Below are positions 63,873 to 64,000 of a stretch of DNA of 64,000 bases, piece after piece. Location of the stretch: the NCBI RefSeq assembly GCF_023078475.1, contig NZ_CP095741.1, positions 4,092,001 through 4,156,000 on the forward strand, in the 5' to 3' direction. The notes beneath the pieces were generated by a model. The model was not told the DNA's origin. It saw nothing but the letters and a program-made list of their open reading frames with translations, and ran no database searches. The stretch comes from Luteibacter aegosomaticola (GTDB taxonomy: Bacteria > Pseudomonadota > Gammaproteobacteria > Xanthomonadales > Rhodanobacteraceae). The translations under genes were made by a program, and so were the position numbers. How positions within the stretch are numbered: position 1 is the first letter of the stretch; each line of letters starts with the position of its first letter.

Positions 63873-64000
63873 CGGCGCACCAGCTGGATATCTTGCGGCT
63901 TCGGCGTGAACATGCCGAGCTTCTCGCGGGCGTCGCCATCGATGCGGCTCGGCTCGGCGTACGTGGCCTGCTCGAGCTCGAGACGGCCGTATTCGACGCC
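63869..64000 (-). CDS. ftsL: Cell division protein FtsL, C-terminal fragment (cut by window edge)
   Basis: The minus-strand frame ending with TGA at 63871-63869 reads ...EYGRLELEQATYAEPSRIDG then DAREKLGMFTPKPQDIQLVRR, which is the FtsL C-terminal pattern (LxLE, A-x-x-x-LGM-x-x-P). About 43 residues lie in the window; the membrane helix and coiled coil are beyond the right edge. Overlaps the ftsI start codon (ATGA). FtsL-FtsB-FtsQ controls FtsWI activity. Confidence 0.9.
   Translation of the reverse strand, partial: GVEYGRLELEQATYAEPSRIDGDAREKLGMFTPKPQDIQLVRR

Overview
The window reads as a GC-rich chromosome segment from a gammaproteobacterium of the Xanthomonadales (Lysobacterales), most likely Rhodanobacteraceae (Luteibacter/Dyella-like). 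This is inferred from gene content and order (sucCD beside pilS-pilR; lptD-surA-pdxA-rsmA-apaG-apaH; a dcw cluster that runs mraY straight into ftsW with no murD) and from many REP-type palindromes that begin GTAG and end CTAC. No ribosomal or transfer RNA gene was seen.

Layout. 1-1256: start of sucD and all of sucC (minus strand). 1478-4607: pilS-pilR, the type IV pilus two-component pair. 4671-9018: an orphan membrane protein, then a three-gene signalling operon (CHASE3-PAS kinase, single-domain receiver, REC-kinase-REC hybrid). 9267-16463: a carbohydrate locus with an exported GH92 alpha-mannosidase divergent from a LacI regulator, a GluP/FucP-type sugar permease, a PfkB sugar kinase and an AGE-family isomerase. 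Together these suggest mannoside to mannose to fructose to fructose-6-phosphate. 16577-20035: Ku, an exported CocE/NonD hydrolase and an Ala/Pro-rich lipoprotein. 20576-28277: accessory metabolism (RhtA-like exporter, aldo/keto reductase with divergent LysR regulator, MarR regulator with divergent FAD monooxygenase, epoxide hydrolase, DJ-1/PfpI protein, TonB-like lipoprotein).

28305-29481 holds ssb and, downstream of it, a small AT-richer segment carrying a LAB_N membrane protein. The segment is bounded by a second, decayed copy of the ssb 3' end. 29680-36115: MFS transporter, ispB, dienelactone hydrolase, two ubiquinone-type FAD hydroxylases (UbiI/UbiH) and a cobalamin adenosyltransferase. 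36267-43319: lptD-surA-pdxA-rsmA-apaG-apaH. 43354-47615: secA, an M23 peptidase and dciA. 47616-48842: a 1.2-kb gene-free stretch that is almost entirely a nested inverted repeat. 48843-64000: lpxC and the dcw cluster read leftwards (ftsL, ftsI, murE, murF, mraY, ftsW, murG, murC, ddl, ftsQ, ftsA, ftsZ, lpxC).

The items most worth a second look are the nested palindrome at 47.8-48.8 kb with a G-quadruplex motif in its loop, the duplicated ssb tail flanking an AT-rich mini-insert, the mannoside locus with its operator and internal terminator, the missing murD, and the MarR operators around the monooxygenase promoter. Statements about families rest on recognised motifs and general knowledge; no database search was possible.
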